Shown: in pieces, positions 44,280 through 53,216 of the stretch
Layout of the letters: each line of letters starts with the position of its first letter
Numbering within the stretch: position 1 is the first letter of the stretch
From: Betaproteobacteria bacterium
GTDB taxonomy: Bacteria; Pseudomonadota; Gammaproteobacteria; Burkholderiales; Usitatibacteraceae
DNA: 64,000 nt
Assembly (NCBI GenBank): GCA_016720855.1
Contig: JADKJU010000001.1
Location: forward strand, 365,501 to 429,500
Reading direction: 5' to 3'
Position numbers and translations under genes: made by a program
The notes under the pieces: generated by a model
The model's input: the letters and a program-made list of their open reading frames with translations, nothing else
What the model was told of the DNA's origin: nothing
Database searches by the model: none

Positions 44280-45016
44280 TTCTGCGGCGTCCCGTCGGGA
44301 ACGAACACGTAGCCGAAGCCCCAGACGGTCTGGATGTAGCGGGGACTCTGCGGATCTTCGCCCAGGAGCTTCCTCAATCGCGAGACCTGCACATCGATCG
44401 ATCGGTCGTAGCTCTCGTGCTCGCGGCCGCGCGCGCGGTCCATGAGCTTGTCGCGCGAGAGCGGCTCCCGGGGATGCTCGGCGAACACCTTGAGAACGGA
44501 GAATTCGCCCGTGGTGAGGGCGATGGGCTCGCCATCCTTCGCGAGGGCGCGCGTGCCCAGATTCAGCGAGTAGGGCCCGAAGGTGACGATGGTCTCCTCC
44601 CGCGCCGGGGCGCCAGGCGCAGGCGGGGGCGATTGCCGGCGCATCACGGCATTGATGCGCGCCACGAGCTCGCGCGGATTGAAGGGCTTGGCGAGGTAGT
44701 CGTCGGCGCCCATCTCGAGGCCCAGGATGCGGTCCACGTCGTCTCCCTTGGCGGTGAGCATGATGACGGGAATGTCGTTGCCGGTCGCGCGCAGGCGCCG
44801 GCAGATCGCGAGCCCGTCCTCGCCAGGCAGCATGAGGTCGAGGACCACGAGGTCGTAGCGCGTGCGCTTGAAGTTGTGCTCCATCGCCGCGCCGTCGGGA
44901 ACCGTCTCGACGCCGAAGCCCTGCTCGGTCAGGTAGCGCTTGAGGAGGTCGCGAAGCCGCAGGTCGTCGTCGACGACGAGAATACGGTGCCTGGTCGGGG
45001 GGAGCATGGGAGCCAT
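44276..45016 (-). CDS. OmpR-family response regulator
   Basis: A 246-residue response regulator. The receiver's acidic pair is VVDDDLRL, the phosphorylated Asp is in VVLDLMLPGEDG, and KPFNPRELV holds the conserved Lys. A C-terminal winged-helix DNA-binding domain follows (LTTGEFSVLKVFAEHP, YIQTVWGFGYVF). It is the first gene of the pair. The start ATG is at 45016. A hairpin and AT-rich motifs lie upstream in the gap shared with the EF-hand gene. Confidence 0.9.
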   Translation of the reverse strand: MAPMLPPTRHRILVVDDDLRLRDLLKRYLTEQGFGVETVPDGAAMEHNFKRTRYDLVVLDLMLPGEDGLAICRRLRATGNDIPVIMLTAKGDDVDRILGLEMGADDYLAKPFNPRELVARINAVMRRQSPPPAPGAPAREETIVTFGPYSLNLGTRALAKDGEPIALTTGEFSVLKVFAEHPREPLSRDKLMDRARGREHESYDRSIDVQVSRLRKLLGEDPQSPRYIQTVWGFGYVFVPDGTPQK

Positions 45017-45087
45017 CGTAACGGCTGCGGCGGTACGGGCGCCGCGTGCGCTTTGTAATGAGATGTTAACAGCGGTGCCCGGGGCGC

Positions 45088-45105
45088 CCGGTTGCTTACA
45101 ACCGG
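45088..45105. promoter_or_regulatory. dyad in the regulator/EF-hand divergent region
   Basis: CCGGTTG, loop CTTA, CAACCGG is a perfect 7-bp dyad. It lies 72 bases before the regulator start and about 100 bases before the EF-hand gene; it could be an operator or a hairpin. Confidence 0.3.
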
Positions 45106-45206
45106 TTACGATCGTGCAGGCTCGCGGAAACGCCTTGGGGGTGCGCAGCGGGATAGGCTCGGTTCACGTGCAAGACAGTCCATTCCCAACCACCACGGAG
45201 TAAACC

Positions 45207-45890
45207 ATGAAAGCCACCACGATCCTCGCCGCCGCAGTCTTTGCCACGTTCGCCGTTTCCGCGCAGGCCGATTTCTTCGCACCCCGCAGCACCGGGGCGG
45301 GTTATGGTCCCGGCGCTGGCCCCGGAGCCGGCATGCGCGGCGCCGGAATGCTCGACCGCGTCAAGGCTGCCGACACGAATGGCGACGGCATGATCAGCCG
45401 CGAGGAAGCCCAGGCCTCCCTGCCTCGGCTCGCTGCGAACTTCGATGCGATCGACGCGAACAAGGACGGCTTCATTTCGTTGGCCGAAATCGAGGCGGCC
45501 CGCGCGGCCCACGGACCGGCGGGACGCGGCGAAGGCTGGAAGAAGTGGGACACCAATGGCGACGGCAAGCTGAGCCGTGACGAAGTGGCCAATGCCCCGC
45601 GCCTGGCGCAGGAATTCGACGCCCTCGATACGAACAAGGACGGATTCCTCTCAGCCGAGGAATTGCAGAATGCGCGTCGCGCCCATGTCGCCGGCGGTCC
45701 GAATCGCGGGGAAGGGTGGAAGAAGCTGGATGCGAACGGCGACGGCCGGCTTTCCCGCGATGAAGTCGCCAACGCGCCGCGACTGCTGCAGGACTTCGAT
45801 GCGATCGACACGAACAAGGACGGATTCCTTTCAGCCGAGGAACTGCAGGCCGCCCGTGGCCGCTACGCCGGTCGCGGACGTCCGTCCTGA
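45207..45890 (+). CDS. secreted six-EF-hand calcium-binding protein
   Basis: A 227-residue protein with a signal peptide (cut near AQADFF) and six EF-hand loops: DTNGDGMISREE, DANKDGFISLAE, DTNGDGKLSRDE, DTNKDGFLSAEE, DANGDGRLSRDE and DTNKDGFLSAEE. They form three pairs. The second and third pairs are near-copies at DNA level, about 180 bases apart (45530 and 45710), a recent tandem duplication. It should bind calcium in the periplasm or outside the cell. It is upstream of a DUF1800/DUF1501 pair, 13 bases from it. Confidence 0.85.
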   Translation: MKATTILAAAVFATFAVSAQADFFAPRSTGAGYGPGAGPGAGMRGAGMLDRVKAADTNGDGMISREEAQASLPRLAANFDAIDANKDGFISLAEIEAARAAHGPAGRGEGWKKWDTNGDGKLSRDEVANAPRLAQEFDALDTNKDGFLSAEELQNARRAHVAGGPNRGEGWKKLDANGDGRLSRDEVANAPRLLQDFDAIDTNKDGFLSAEELQAARGRYAGRGRPS

Positions 45891-45903
45891 GGCAGCAAGC
45901 CTC

Positions 45904-47403
45904 ATGCACCACCTGATCGCGAGACTCGCCCGGATCGTTTTCTTCGCCGGCGCGAGTCTCGCGGGCAGTTGCCTGTCCGCCTGGGCCGAACCCCTCGGGG
46001 AGGCGGACGCGCGACACCTTCTGGCGCGCACCGGTTTCGGCGCCACGCCGGCGGAAGTGGCGGACTTCGCCCGCCTCGATCGCAGGGTCGCCGTCGAGCG
46101 CATTCTTGCAGGTGCCCGGACGCAGGCGACCTTGGCGCCGCCATCGTTCGTCGAGGAACCGTTCTTCCCGTACTACAAGGTGCGCGCCCTTTCCGCGCAG
46201 GAGCGCATGGCGTACCAGCGCCGCAATGTCGAAGAGGGCCTGCAGCTTCGCGAGTGGTGGTTCCGCGAGATGCTCACCACCGCTTCGCCGCTCACGGAAC
46301 GCATGACCCTCTTCTGGCACGGCCATTTCGCCACCAGCCAGCAGAAGGTGCGCAGCAGCCTGCTGGTCTATCGGCAAAACGCGCTGCTGCGCAGCCACGC
46401 CCTCGGCAATTTCGGGAGCTTGCTGCGCGCGGTGTCGAAGGACCCGGCCATGCTCGTATATCTGGACAGCGCGGGCAGCCGGCGTGAGGCGCCCAACGAG
46501 AATTTCGCGCGCGAGGTGATGGAGCTCTTCACGCTCGGCGAAGGCCACTACGCCGAGAAGGACATCAAGGAGGCTGCGCGTGCGTTTACCGGTTGGAGCC
46601 TCGATCGCGACACCGGGGAATTCCGCTACCGCCCTTTTTTCCACGACGGCGGAATGAAAACGATATTCGGCCGGTCCGGACGCTTTGACGGCGATGACGT
46701 GCTGGCGCTCCTCCTCGAGCGCCCCGAGGCCGCCACCTTCATCACCAGGAAACTCTGGAAGGAATTCGTGTCCCCGAACCCCGACGAGCGCGAGGTGCAG
46801 CGGCTCGCGGCCGTGTTCCGCGAGGCGCGCCTGGAGGTGACACCACTCATTCGCGCGATTCTCCTGGCCGACGCGTTCTGGTCGCCCTCGAACCGGGGAA
46901 CGATCGTCAAGTCGCCGGTCGAGCTCGTGGTGGGCACGCTTCGAACCTTCGAGATCAGTCCCACGACGCTTCGCCCGGCCGTCGCGGGCGCCGCGTTGCT
47001 CGGGCAGAACGTGATGTCTCCCCCCAACGTGAAGGGCTGGCCCGGCGGCGATGCGTGGATCAACTCCGCCACGCTCCTCGGGCGCAAGCAGTTCCTCGAT
47101 CGCCTCTTCCGGGGTTCCGACGCCATGGCGGCGATACCGATGCAGGCCATGACCGCGCAGGGGGGAGCGACGGCCGAGGCAACGCCCGAGGCTCGCTTTC
47201 GCCACATGATGGAGCGCGGGATGGCGACCTATTCCTTCGACTGGGACCGGTGGGCGCGCGCGTTTCCGGGCGAGGCGGGCCGGGCAGCCCGTGTGCAAGG
47301 CGTCGTGCTCGCGATCGCCCCGGTTGACCCGTCCGCGGCCTTGCTGGATGGCCCTGCGCTCGTTCGCGCGCTCACGGCCGACCCGGCTTACCAGCTCAAG
47401 TAG
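45904..47403 (+). CDS. DUF1800 family protein
   Basis: A 499-residue protein of the DUF1800 family, with an N-terminal signal (cut near SAWAEPLG). Seen: ARHLLARTGFGATPAEV, MTLFWHGHFATSQQKVR, ENFAREVMELFTLGEGHYAEKD, and VKGWPGGDAW, all typical of the family. The function is unknown; genes of this family usually stand before a DUF1501 gene, as here. The ribosome binding site is weak and no alternative start looks better. Confidence 0.88.
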   Translation: MHHLIARLARIVFFAGASLAGSCLSAWAEPLGEADARHLLARTGFGATPAEVADFARLDRRVAVERILAGARTQATLAPPSFVEEPFFPYYKVRALSAQERMAYQRRNVEEGLQLREWWFREMLTTASPLTERMTLFWHGHFATSQQKVRSSLLVYRQNALLRSHALGNFGSLLRAVSKDPAMLVYLDSAGSRREAPNENFAREVMELFTLGEGHYAEKDIKEAARAFTGWSLDRDTGEFRYRPFFHDGGMKTIFGRSGRFDGDDVLALLLERPEAATFITRKLWKEFVSPNPDEREVQRLAAVFREARLEVTPLIRAILLADAFWSPSNRGTIVKSPVELVVGTLRTFEISPTTLRPAVAGAALLGQNVMSPPNVKGWPGGDAWINSATLLGRKQFLDRLFRGSDAMAAIPMQAMTAQGGATAEATPEARFRHMMERGMATYSFDWDRWARAFPGEAGRAARVQGVVLAIAPVDPSAALLDGPALVRALTADPAYQLK

Positions 47404-47411
47404 GGGCCGCC

Positions 47412-48560
47412 ATGAAGCGCCGCGACTTCATTCGCTTCGCCGCCGTGGCCCCCGTGGCCGCGTGGTGCCTGCCGTCGCTCGCCGCCGCGTCGCGGCGCCT
47501 CCTCATCCTCGTGGAACTCAAGGGCGGCAACGACGGGTTCAATACCGTCGTGCCATTCGCGGATCCGGCCTACGCACGGTTGCGGCCGCGACTTGCGCTC
47601 CCGCGGGAATCGTTGCTCGAGATCTCCGAAACGGCGGGGCTGCATCCCTCCCTCGAGAAACTGCTGCCCCTGTGGAATGACGGCGGGCTTGCGATCGTGC
47701 AGGGCGTGGGATATCCGGCGCCCAACCTCTCGCATTTCCGCTCGATCGAAATCTGGGACACGGCCTCGCGCAGCGATGAATACCTCGACGAAGGGTGGCT
47801 CACGCGTTTTTTTGCGAAACGCCCGTCACCCCCGGGCTACGCGGCGGATGGAGTCGTCGTCGGGTCTGCCGACCTCGGACCCCTGGCCGGCACGGGCGCC
47901 CGGACGATCGCCCTGGCGAACCCCGAGCAGTTCCTGCGCAGCGCAAGGCTCGCCAAGAGTGAGGCGGGCGCATCCAGCAACCCTTCGCTTGCGCATATCC
48001 TGCGCGTCGAACACGACATCCTGCTTTCCGCCGAGCGGCTGAAGCCCGGCAGCGACCTGGGGACGAGCTTCCCCGCGGGCCCCTTCGGTGCGGCCATCAG
48101 GACAGCGGTGCAGCTCGCCGCCAACCCGGAAGGCGTATCCGTTATCCGGGTGACGCTCAACGGATTCGACACGCATGCCAACCAGCTGGGCACCCATGCG
48201 GGACTTTTGCGGCAGTTGGGCGAAGGACTTGCCGCCTTGCGCGAAGGGCTGCTGGAAGTCGGACGATGGAATGACGCCCTCGTAGCCACCTATGCGGAGT
48301 TCGGGCGCCGTCCGCGCGAGAATGAAAGCAGGGGCACCGACCACGGGACGGCGGCTGCCCATTTCGTGATGGGCGGGCCAGTGAAAGGAGGTTGGTACGG
48401 GGCCGCACCACGCCTCGACAGCCTCGACGCTTCGGGCAATCCCGCATTCACCGTGGACTTCCGAAGCCTCTACTCGACCCTCCTGGAGGGGGCATGGAGC
48501 GTGGAGACTCGCAGCCTGCTCGGCGGGCAGTTCGACAAGCTGGGGTTCGTCCAGGCTTGA
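47412..48560 (+). CDS. DUF1501 family protein, Tat-exported
   Basis: A 382-residue DUF1501 protein related to alkaline-phosphatase/sulfatase-like folds. The start KRRDFIRFAAVAP is a twin-arginine signal. Conserved motifs are VELKGGNDGFNTVVPF, GLHPSLEKLLPLWNDG, TLNGFDTHANQ, YAEFGRRPREN and GTDHGTAAAHFVMG, where the Asp/His residues could hold metals. It starts 8 bases after the DUF1800 stop; the two products likely work together in the periplasm. The function is not known. Confidence 0.88.
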   Translation: MKRRDFIRFAAVAPVAAWCLPSLAAASRRLLILVELKGGNDGFNTVVPFADPAYARLRPRLALPRESLLEISETAGLHPSLEKLLPLWNDGGLAIVQGVGYPAPNLSHFRSIEIWDTASRSDEYLDEGWLTRFFAKRPSPPGYAADGVVVGSADLGPLAGTGARTIALANPEQFLRSARLAKSEAGASSNPSLAHILRVEHDILLSAERLKPGSDLGTSFPAGPFGAAIRTAVQLAANPEGVSVIRVTLNGFDTHANQLGTHAGLLRQLGEGLAALREGLLEVGRWNDALVATYAEFGRRPRENESRGTDHGTAAAHFVMGGPVKGGWYGAAPRLDSLDASGNPAFTVDFRSLYSTLLEGAWSVETRSLLGGQFDKLGFVQA

Positions 48561-48603
48561 TCTGGTTTAAGAAATAACATTAAATATATAGCGTAACATA
48601 TTG

Positions 48604-48615
48604 TTATCTAGATAA
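48604..48615. promoter_or_regulatory. AT-rich dyad before tsaB
   Basis: TTATCTAGATAA is a perfect 12-bp palindrome within an AT-rich patch (48566-48622) in otherwise GC-rich DNA. A TATAAT box at 48648-48653 follows. It could be a UP element or regulator site. Confidence 0.35.
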
Positions 48616-48682
48616 TAACTAGGCCGGGCTGCCAGCGAGCATCGTCGGTATAATGGGCCCATTTCCCGGACCTTCGCCTTCC

Positions 48683-49363
48683 TTGAACCTCCTGGCCGTC
48701 GAGACTTCCACGGAGTTGTGCTCAGTCGCCCTCCTGCGCGGCGACGAGCTATTCGTTGAGGAAATCCTCGCACCCAACCAGCATGCCGAACGGCTGGCCC
48801 CCATGGTCCGGCAACTGCTGGATCGAGCGGGGCTGACCGCGCGCGACATCGATGCGTTTGCCTTCGGACAGGGGCCGGGCTCGTTCACCGGCCTTCGCAT
48901 CGCCTGCGGCATGGTTCAAGGGCTGGCGTTCGGATCGGAGCGGCCTGTGGTGCCCGTCCCGTCACTGGTTGCCCTCGCCGAGCAGGCCAATGCAAGCCGC
49001 GTGTTGACGGCACTGGATGCGCGCATGGGCGAGACCTACCTTGCCGCCTACTCCCGCATGGGAGGCGACTGGCAGGCGGCCATCGAGCCGGGCCTTTTCC
49101 CGCAATCGTCCCTGCCCGCGCTTCCGGGTCGGGATTGGGTGGCCACCGGCAGCGGGTTCGATTCGTTCGACTGGCTGCGCGAAGCCTATGCGTCACAGGT
49201 GTCAACGCGGATCGGCGGCGACCTGCCCCGGGCGGGTTCCGTGGCGCGCGTCGCCGCGCGAAGGCTGGCGCGCGGCGAATCGGTACCACCGGAGCAGGCG
49301 GCACCCCTGTACCTGCGCGACAAGGTGGCCTTGACCACTCGCGAGAGGCAGGCCGCCCGGTGA
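48683..49363 (+). CDS. tsaB: tRNA threonylcarbamoyladenosine biosynthesis protein TsaB
   Basis: A 226-residue TsaB, part of the TsaBDE complex that makes the t6A37 modification of ANN-decoding tRNAs. Typical parts are LAVETSTELCSVALL at the start and FAFGQGPGSFTGLRIACGM. The TTG at 48683 gives the usual N-terminus; an ATG at 48653 is in frame but is the end of a TATAAT -10 box and would lie upstream of the transcript. The stop overlaps the rimI start (GTGA). Confidence 0.85.
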   Translation: MNLLAVETSTELCSVALLRGDELFVEEILAPNQHAERLAPMVRQLLDRAGLTARDIDAFAFGQGPGSFTGLRIACGMVQGLAFGSERPVVPVPSLVALAEQANASRVLTALDARMGETYLAAYSRMGGDWQAAIEPGLFPQSSLPALPGRDWVATGSGFDSFDWLREAYASQVSTRIGGDLPRAGSVARVAARRLARGESVPPEQAAPLYLRDKVALTTRERQAAR

Positions 49364-49821
49364 GCGCGCTTCCCAGGCTCCAGGTCGGTTACCGTCCCAT
49401 GCGCCCCATCGACCTGGGGGCGGTCGCCGAGCTCGAGAGGGCCCTTTACCCCTTCCCCTGGAGCCTGGGCAATTTCCGGGATTCCGTGAACGCCGGCTAC
49501 GACTGCTGGGTGGCCTGCCACGGCGAGCAGGTCATCGGCTATGCAATCCTCATGGTCGCTCTCGACGAGGCGCACCTCCTGAATATCGCCGTGGGTCCCG
49601 TCTGGCAGAACCAGGGCATCGGGCGTGCCTTTCTCCAGTTCATGCTCGACAGAGCGCGTGAGGCCCGTTGCATGATCGTTTACCTCGAGGTCCGGCCCTC
49701 CAACGTGGCTGCCCGCCATCTCTACCGCGAGGCGGGGTTCCAGCAGATCGCCATCCGGCCCTCCTACTATCCCGCCCCGTCGGGGCGGGAGGATGCCTTG
49801 TTCCTCGGAATCACTCTCTAG
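49360..49821 (+). CDS. rimI: ribosomal protein S18-alanine N-acetyltransferase RimI
   Basis: A 153-residue GNAT acetyltransferase. The acetyl-CoA loop is VGPVWQNQGIGRAFLQFML, followed by LEVRPSNVAARHLYREAGF, as in RimI. The GTG start at 49360 overlaps the tsaB stop. tsaB-rimI is a common gene order. It would acetylate the N-terminus of S18. Confidence 0.88.
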   Translation: MSALPRLQVGYRPMRPIDLGAVAELERALYPFPWSLGNFRDSVNAGYDCWVACHGEQVIGYAILMVALDEAHLLNIAVGPVWQNQGIGRAFLQFMLDRAREARCMIVYLEVRPSNVAARHLYREAGFQQIAIRPSYYPAPSGREDALFLGITL

Positions 49822-49825
49822 ACCC

Positions 49826-50632
49826 ATGGACGATCGAATACTCAAGGAACTCGAATTGCTGACCGTGGCCCGCCTCTACGGGCTCGCTTCGCCACCCGTT
49901 CGCGCGGCGTCTCCCGTCCCGACGCCGGCCCCCGTGGCGCCGGTCCCCGTAGCGCCGGCACCGACTCGGGCGATCGAACCGAGGCCGCCACCGGCGGAAG
50001 CGGCTCGCCGCACGCCCCCGCCGGCGGCCCCGCCTTTCCCGGAAGGCGTCGAATCGATGGACTGGGCCGCGCTGCGTGCTGCCGTACGCGACTGCCGGCG
50101 ATGTGCGCTGTGCGAGCAGCGCAAGCAGGCGGTATTCGGCGTGGGCAACGAATCCGCCCCGTGGCTCTTCGTCGGTGAGGGCCCCGGCGCGGACGAGGAC
50201 GAGAAGGGCGAGCCGTTCGTGGGGCAGGCCGGCAAGCTCCTCGACAGCATGCTCGCGGCGGCGAAGCTCGCTCGCGGCCGGGAGGTCTACATCGCCAACG
50301 TGGTGAAGTGCCGCCCGCCGGGCAATCGTGTGCCGGCGCTCGAGGAGGCCGCGGCGTGCGCTGCGTGGCTCGACCGGCAGATCGACCTCATCCGGCCGCG
50401 GATCATCGTGGCGTTGGGCAAGACTGCAGCCATCCGCCTGACGGGCAACGAGTCGAGCCTCGCGAGCCTGCGTGGCAAGGCGCACGCCTACCGCGGCATC
50501 CCGCTCGTCATCACCTACCACCCGGCCTACCTGCTCCGGAACCTGCCCGACAAGGCCAAGGCATGGGAGGATATCCTCTTCGCGAGGCGAACATTCGGCG
50601 CGGGCGCCTCCCGAGAACGGCACGACCCTTGA
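49826..50632 (+). CDS. uracil-DNA glycosylase, family 4 type
   Basis: A 268-residue uracil-DNA glycosylase with an iron-sulfur cluster. The N-terminal 85 residues hold a Pro/Ala-rich linker. The enzyme part begins with CRRCALCEQRKQAVFGVGN, then GEGPGADEDEKGEPFVG (active-site region), NVVKCRPPGNR, and ALGKTAAIRL, ending with TYHPAYLLRN, whose His is typical. The Cys residues bind a 4Fe-4S cluster. It removes uracil from DNA. It begins four bases after rimI. Confidence 0.88.
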   Translation: MDDRILKELELLTVARLYGLASPPVRAASPVPTPAPVAPVPVAPAPTRAIEPRPPPAEAARRTPPPAAPPFPEGVESMDWAALRAAVRDCRRCALCEQRKQAVFGVGNESAPWLFVGEGPGADEDEKGEPFVGQAGKLLDSMLAAAKLARGREVYIANVVKCRPPGNRVPALEEAAACAAWLDRQIDLIRPRIIVALGKTAAIRLTGNESSLASLRGKAHAYRGIPLVITYHPAYLLRNLPDKAKAWEDILFARRTFGAGASRERHDP

Positions 50633-50697
50633 ATCGGACCCTTCCCATCCCCATGATTGCCATGCTTTCCAACCCCCAACCGGGAGTACCCCTTTCC

Positions 50698-51345
50698 ATG
50701 CGCAAGTTCCTGACCCTTTTCGCGCTCGCCGGCGCGCTGGCCCTTTCCGGCTGCGGCTACAACGATTTCCAGACGAAGGACGAAGAGGTGAAGGCAGCGT
50801 GGTCCGAGGTGCTGAACCAGTACAAGCGCCGCGCGGATCTCATCCCCAATCTCGTTAGCGTCGTGCAGGGCTACGCCGCACAGGAGAAGGACGTCCTCCT
50901 GGGAGTGACCCAGGCGCGCTCGAAGGTGGGCTCGATGCAGATGACGCCCGAGGCGTTGAACGACCCGCAAGCCATGAAGAACTTCCAGGCCGCGCAGGGA
51001 GACCTCTCGAGCGCGCTTTCCCGCTTGATGGTGGTGGTCGAGAACTACCCGCAGTTGAAGAGCGACGCCAGGTTCGGTGAACTGCAGGCGCAACTCGAGG
51101 GCACGGAGAATCGGATCACCACCGCGAGGAACCGCTACATCAAGACGGTCCAGGGATACAACATCCTCGCGCGCCAGTTCCCGACCAATCTCACGGCGAT
51201 GCTCTTCAGCTACAAGGAGAAGGCTAACTTCACCGTAGAGAACGAAAAGCAGATCGCCGAGCCGCCCAAGGTCGATTTCACGGCCAAGCCCGCCGCCGCG
51301 CCCGCACAACCCGCCGCTCCGGCCCAGCCCGCGCCCGCCAAGTGA
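50698..51345 (+). CDS. lemA: LemA family lipoprotein
   Basis: A 215-residue LemA protein. The start MRKFLTLFALAG leads to a lipobox LSGC at about residue 17, so it is probably lipid-anchored. The LemA helical core contains AAWSEVLNQYKRRADLIPNL and RNRYIKTVQGYN. The C-terminus is Ala/Pro-rich. The ATG at 50653 is in frame too but would place a long stretch before the signal. It overlaps the TPM gene (GTGA). The function of LemA is not settled. Confidence 0.85.
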   Translation: MRKFLTLFALAGALALSGCGYNDFQTKDEEVKAAWSEVLNQYKRRADLIPNLVSVVQGYAAQEKDVLLGVTQARSKVGSMQMTPEALNDPQAMKNFQAAQGDLSSALSRLMVVVENYPQLKSDARFGELQAQLEGTENRITTARNRYIKTVQGYNILARQFPTNLTAMLFSYKEKANFTVENEKQIAEPPKVDFTAKPAAAPAQPAAPAQPAPAK

Positions 51346-52238
51346 CCCGCACCGCCGGCCGCCTCCTCTGGGGGGCGGCCGTGTCCTTTTTCGTCGCGTT
51401 CGCGGCCCTGGCCGCGGACGTGTCGGAGCCCATTGCCGTCCCGAAGCTCACGGACCGCGTTGTCGATCTGACGGGCACGCTGGCTGCGCCCGAGCGCGAC
51501 GCCCTTGCCGCGAAGCTCAAGGCCTTCGAGGCGACGAAGGGATCGCAGGTCGCGGTGCTCATGGTGCCTTCCATCGGCACGGAGACTATCGAGGAATTCG
51601 CGACGCGGGTCACCGACGACTGGAAACTCGGTCGCAAGGGCGTCGACGACGGCGTGCTCTTCGTGATCGCAAAGCAGGAACGGCGCATGCGCATCCAGAC
51701 GGGGCGCGGCGTGCAGGGCGTCCTCACCGACGCGCTTTCCCGGCGCATCATCGCCGAACTCGTTTCCCCGCGTTTCCGCACCGGCGATTTCGCGGGAGGC
51801 ATCGACGCGGGCGTGAACGCCATCCTGAAGGCGATCGAAGGCGAGTCGCTTCCCGTGCCCGCGAAGCAGGCGTCGCGGGGAACGGCCCCTTCATCCTCGT
51901 CGTCGTCCGCGTCGATCGAGAATTTGTTCTGGCTGGCGATCGTGGTGGTCCCGGTGGTCGGGATGATCCTTCGCGCCCTCGTGGGGCGCTTTCTCGGCGC
52001 CGCGCTCACCTCCGGCATCACGGGGCTTGCGACGTGGTTCATCTTCGGCAGCCTCTTCGTCGGCGGCATCGTCGGCGTCATCGCTTTCATTGCCGTGCTG
52101 ATGGGCATCCGCTTCGGCGGGCCGGGCGGCTGGTCCACGGGAGGATCGTCGGGGGGAGGCGGGTGGTCCAGCGGCGGTGGCGGCTTCAGCGGGGGCGGCG
52201 GAGGCTTCGACGGCGGCGGCGCCTCGGGAAACTGGTGA
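51342..52238 (+). CDS. TPM-domain membrane protein (YgcG type)
   Basis: A 298-residue protein: a signal peptide, then a TPM domain (residues about 35-165, with VVDLTGTLAAPERDAL, DGVLFVIAKQERRMRIQTGRG and GDFAGGIDAGVNAIL), two membrane segments near 190-250, and a Gly/Ser-rich tail (GGWSSGGGGFSGGGGGF). Similar proteins may be membrane-anchored; some TPM proteins have phosphatase activity. It is encoded between lemA and another TPM gene, a recurrent trio. Confidence 0.82.
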   Translation: MTRTAGRLLWGAAVSFFVAFAALAADVSEPIAVPKLTDRVVDLTGTLAAPERDALAAKLKAFEATKGSQVAVLMVPSIGTETIEEFATRVTDDWKLGRKGVDDGVLFVIAKQERRMRIQTGRGVQGVLTDALSRRIIAELVSPRFRTGDFAGGIDAGVNAILKAIEGESLPVPAKQASRGTAPSSSSSSASIENLFWLAIVVVPVVGMILRALVGRFLGAALTSGITGLATWFIFGSLFVGGIVGVIAFIAVLMGIRFGGPGGWSTGGSSGGGGWSSGGGGFSGGGGGFDGGGASGNW

Positions 52239-52735
52239 TGGATCTGCGACGATTCTGGCGGCACATCGTGATGACGCGCTGGACGGCGGGACGGGCGTTC
52301 TCGCCTGCCACGCGGGAGGCAATCGCCCGCGCGGTGGCCGAGCACGAAAAGCGCCACCGTGGCGAGGTGCGTTTTGCCGTGGAAGCCGAACTCTCCTCGA
52401 TGCAACTGTGGGCCAACCTGGGTTCGCGTGCCCGCGCGATCGAGGTCTTCGCGAGGCTGGGCGTCGGAAACACTGCCGAGAAGACAGGCGTGCTGGTCTA
52501 CGTGCTGCTTGCCGACCAGAAGGTGGAGATCGCCGCCGACCGCGGCATTTCGGACCGGGTTGGACAGGCCGGGTGGCAGTCGATCTGCGCGAAGATGCAG
52601 GAAGCGTTCCGCGTCGGGCATTTCGAGGAAGGGGCAGTGACCGGAGTCACCGAGATTTCGGCACTGCTTGCGAAGCACTTCCCGGCCGAAGGGGCCAACC
52701 GGAACGAGTTGCCCGACGAGCCAGTGATGCTCTGA
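52238..52735 (+). CDS. TPM-domain protein
   Basis: A 165-residue second TPM-domain protein without obvious signal peptide or membrane segments. The domain reads IARAVAEHEKRHRGEVRFAVE, GVLVYVLLADQKVEIAADRGIS and AFRVGHFEEGAVTGV. The ATG overlaps the last base of the preceding stop (TGATG). It probably acts with the two genes before it. The function is not known. Confidence 0.78.
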   Translation: MDLRRFWRHIVMTRWTAGRAFSPATREAIARAVAEHEKRHRGEVRFAVEAELSSMQLWANLGSRARAIEVFARLGVGNTAEKTGVLVYVLLADQKVEIAADRGISDRVGQAGWQSICAKMQEAFRVGHFEEGAVTGVTEISALLAKHFPAEGANRNELPDEPVML

Positions 52736-52739
52736 ACGT

Positions 52740-53216
52740 TCAGGCTTTGGTCTTCCCGTTACCGTCGGATTGCAGCAGTGCCTCGATCTCGCGCCGGCGA
52801 GCGGCATCGGGCAATGGCGCCTCGCCCGTGGCCGCATTGCGGCGGCGGATCATGATGACCAGCGCGGCGAACCCCAGGAGGATGAGCAGCCCCGGCCCGA
52901 CCCAAAGCAATGCGGTGGCCGCGTTGAAGGGCGGCTTGTAGAGCACGAAGTCGCCGTAGCGGTCCACCATGTAGCTGCGGATCTCGTCGTCGGTCTTGCC
53001 GGCGGCGATCATGCTGCGCGTCTGCTGGCGCAGGTCCAGCGCGAGCGGCGCATTGGAATCGGCGATGGTCTGGTTCTGGCACACGAGGCAGCGCAGTTCC
53101 TCGGCGATCGACTTCAGGCGCGCCTCCACCTTCGGGTCCGGATGGGCGATCTCGTTGGACTGGCCCCACGCGGCGAGCGAGGCGGCCAGGGCGAGGGACA
53201 GCAGGAAGCGCTTCAT
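52740..53216 (-). CDS. ccmH: cytochrome c maturation protein CcmH
   Basis: A 158-residue periplasmic, membrane-anchored thiol protein. The redox motif is EELRCLVCQNQTIADSNAPLA, the Ccm hallmark. A signal peptide starts the protein and one membrane segment lies near residue 107. It reduces the apocytochrome heme-binding Cys pair. It is the last gene of the ccm operon, overlapping ccmG by four bases. Confidence 0.92.
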   Translation of the reverse strand: MKRFLLSLALAASLAAWGQSNEIAHPDPKVEARLKSIAEELRCLVCQNQTIADSNAPLALDLRQQTRSMIAAGKTDDEIRSYMVDRYGDFVLYKPPFNAATALLWVGPGLLILLGFAALVIMIRRRNAATGEAPLPDAARRREIEALLQSDGNGKTKA

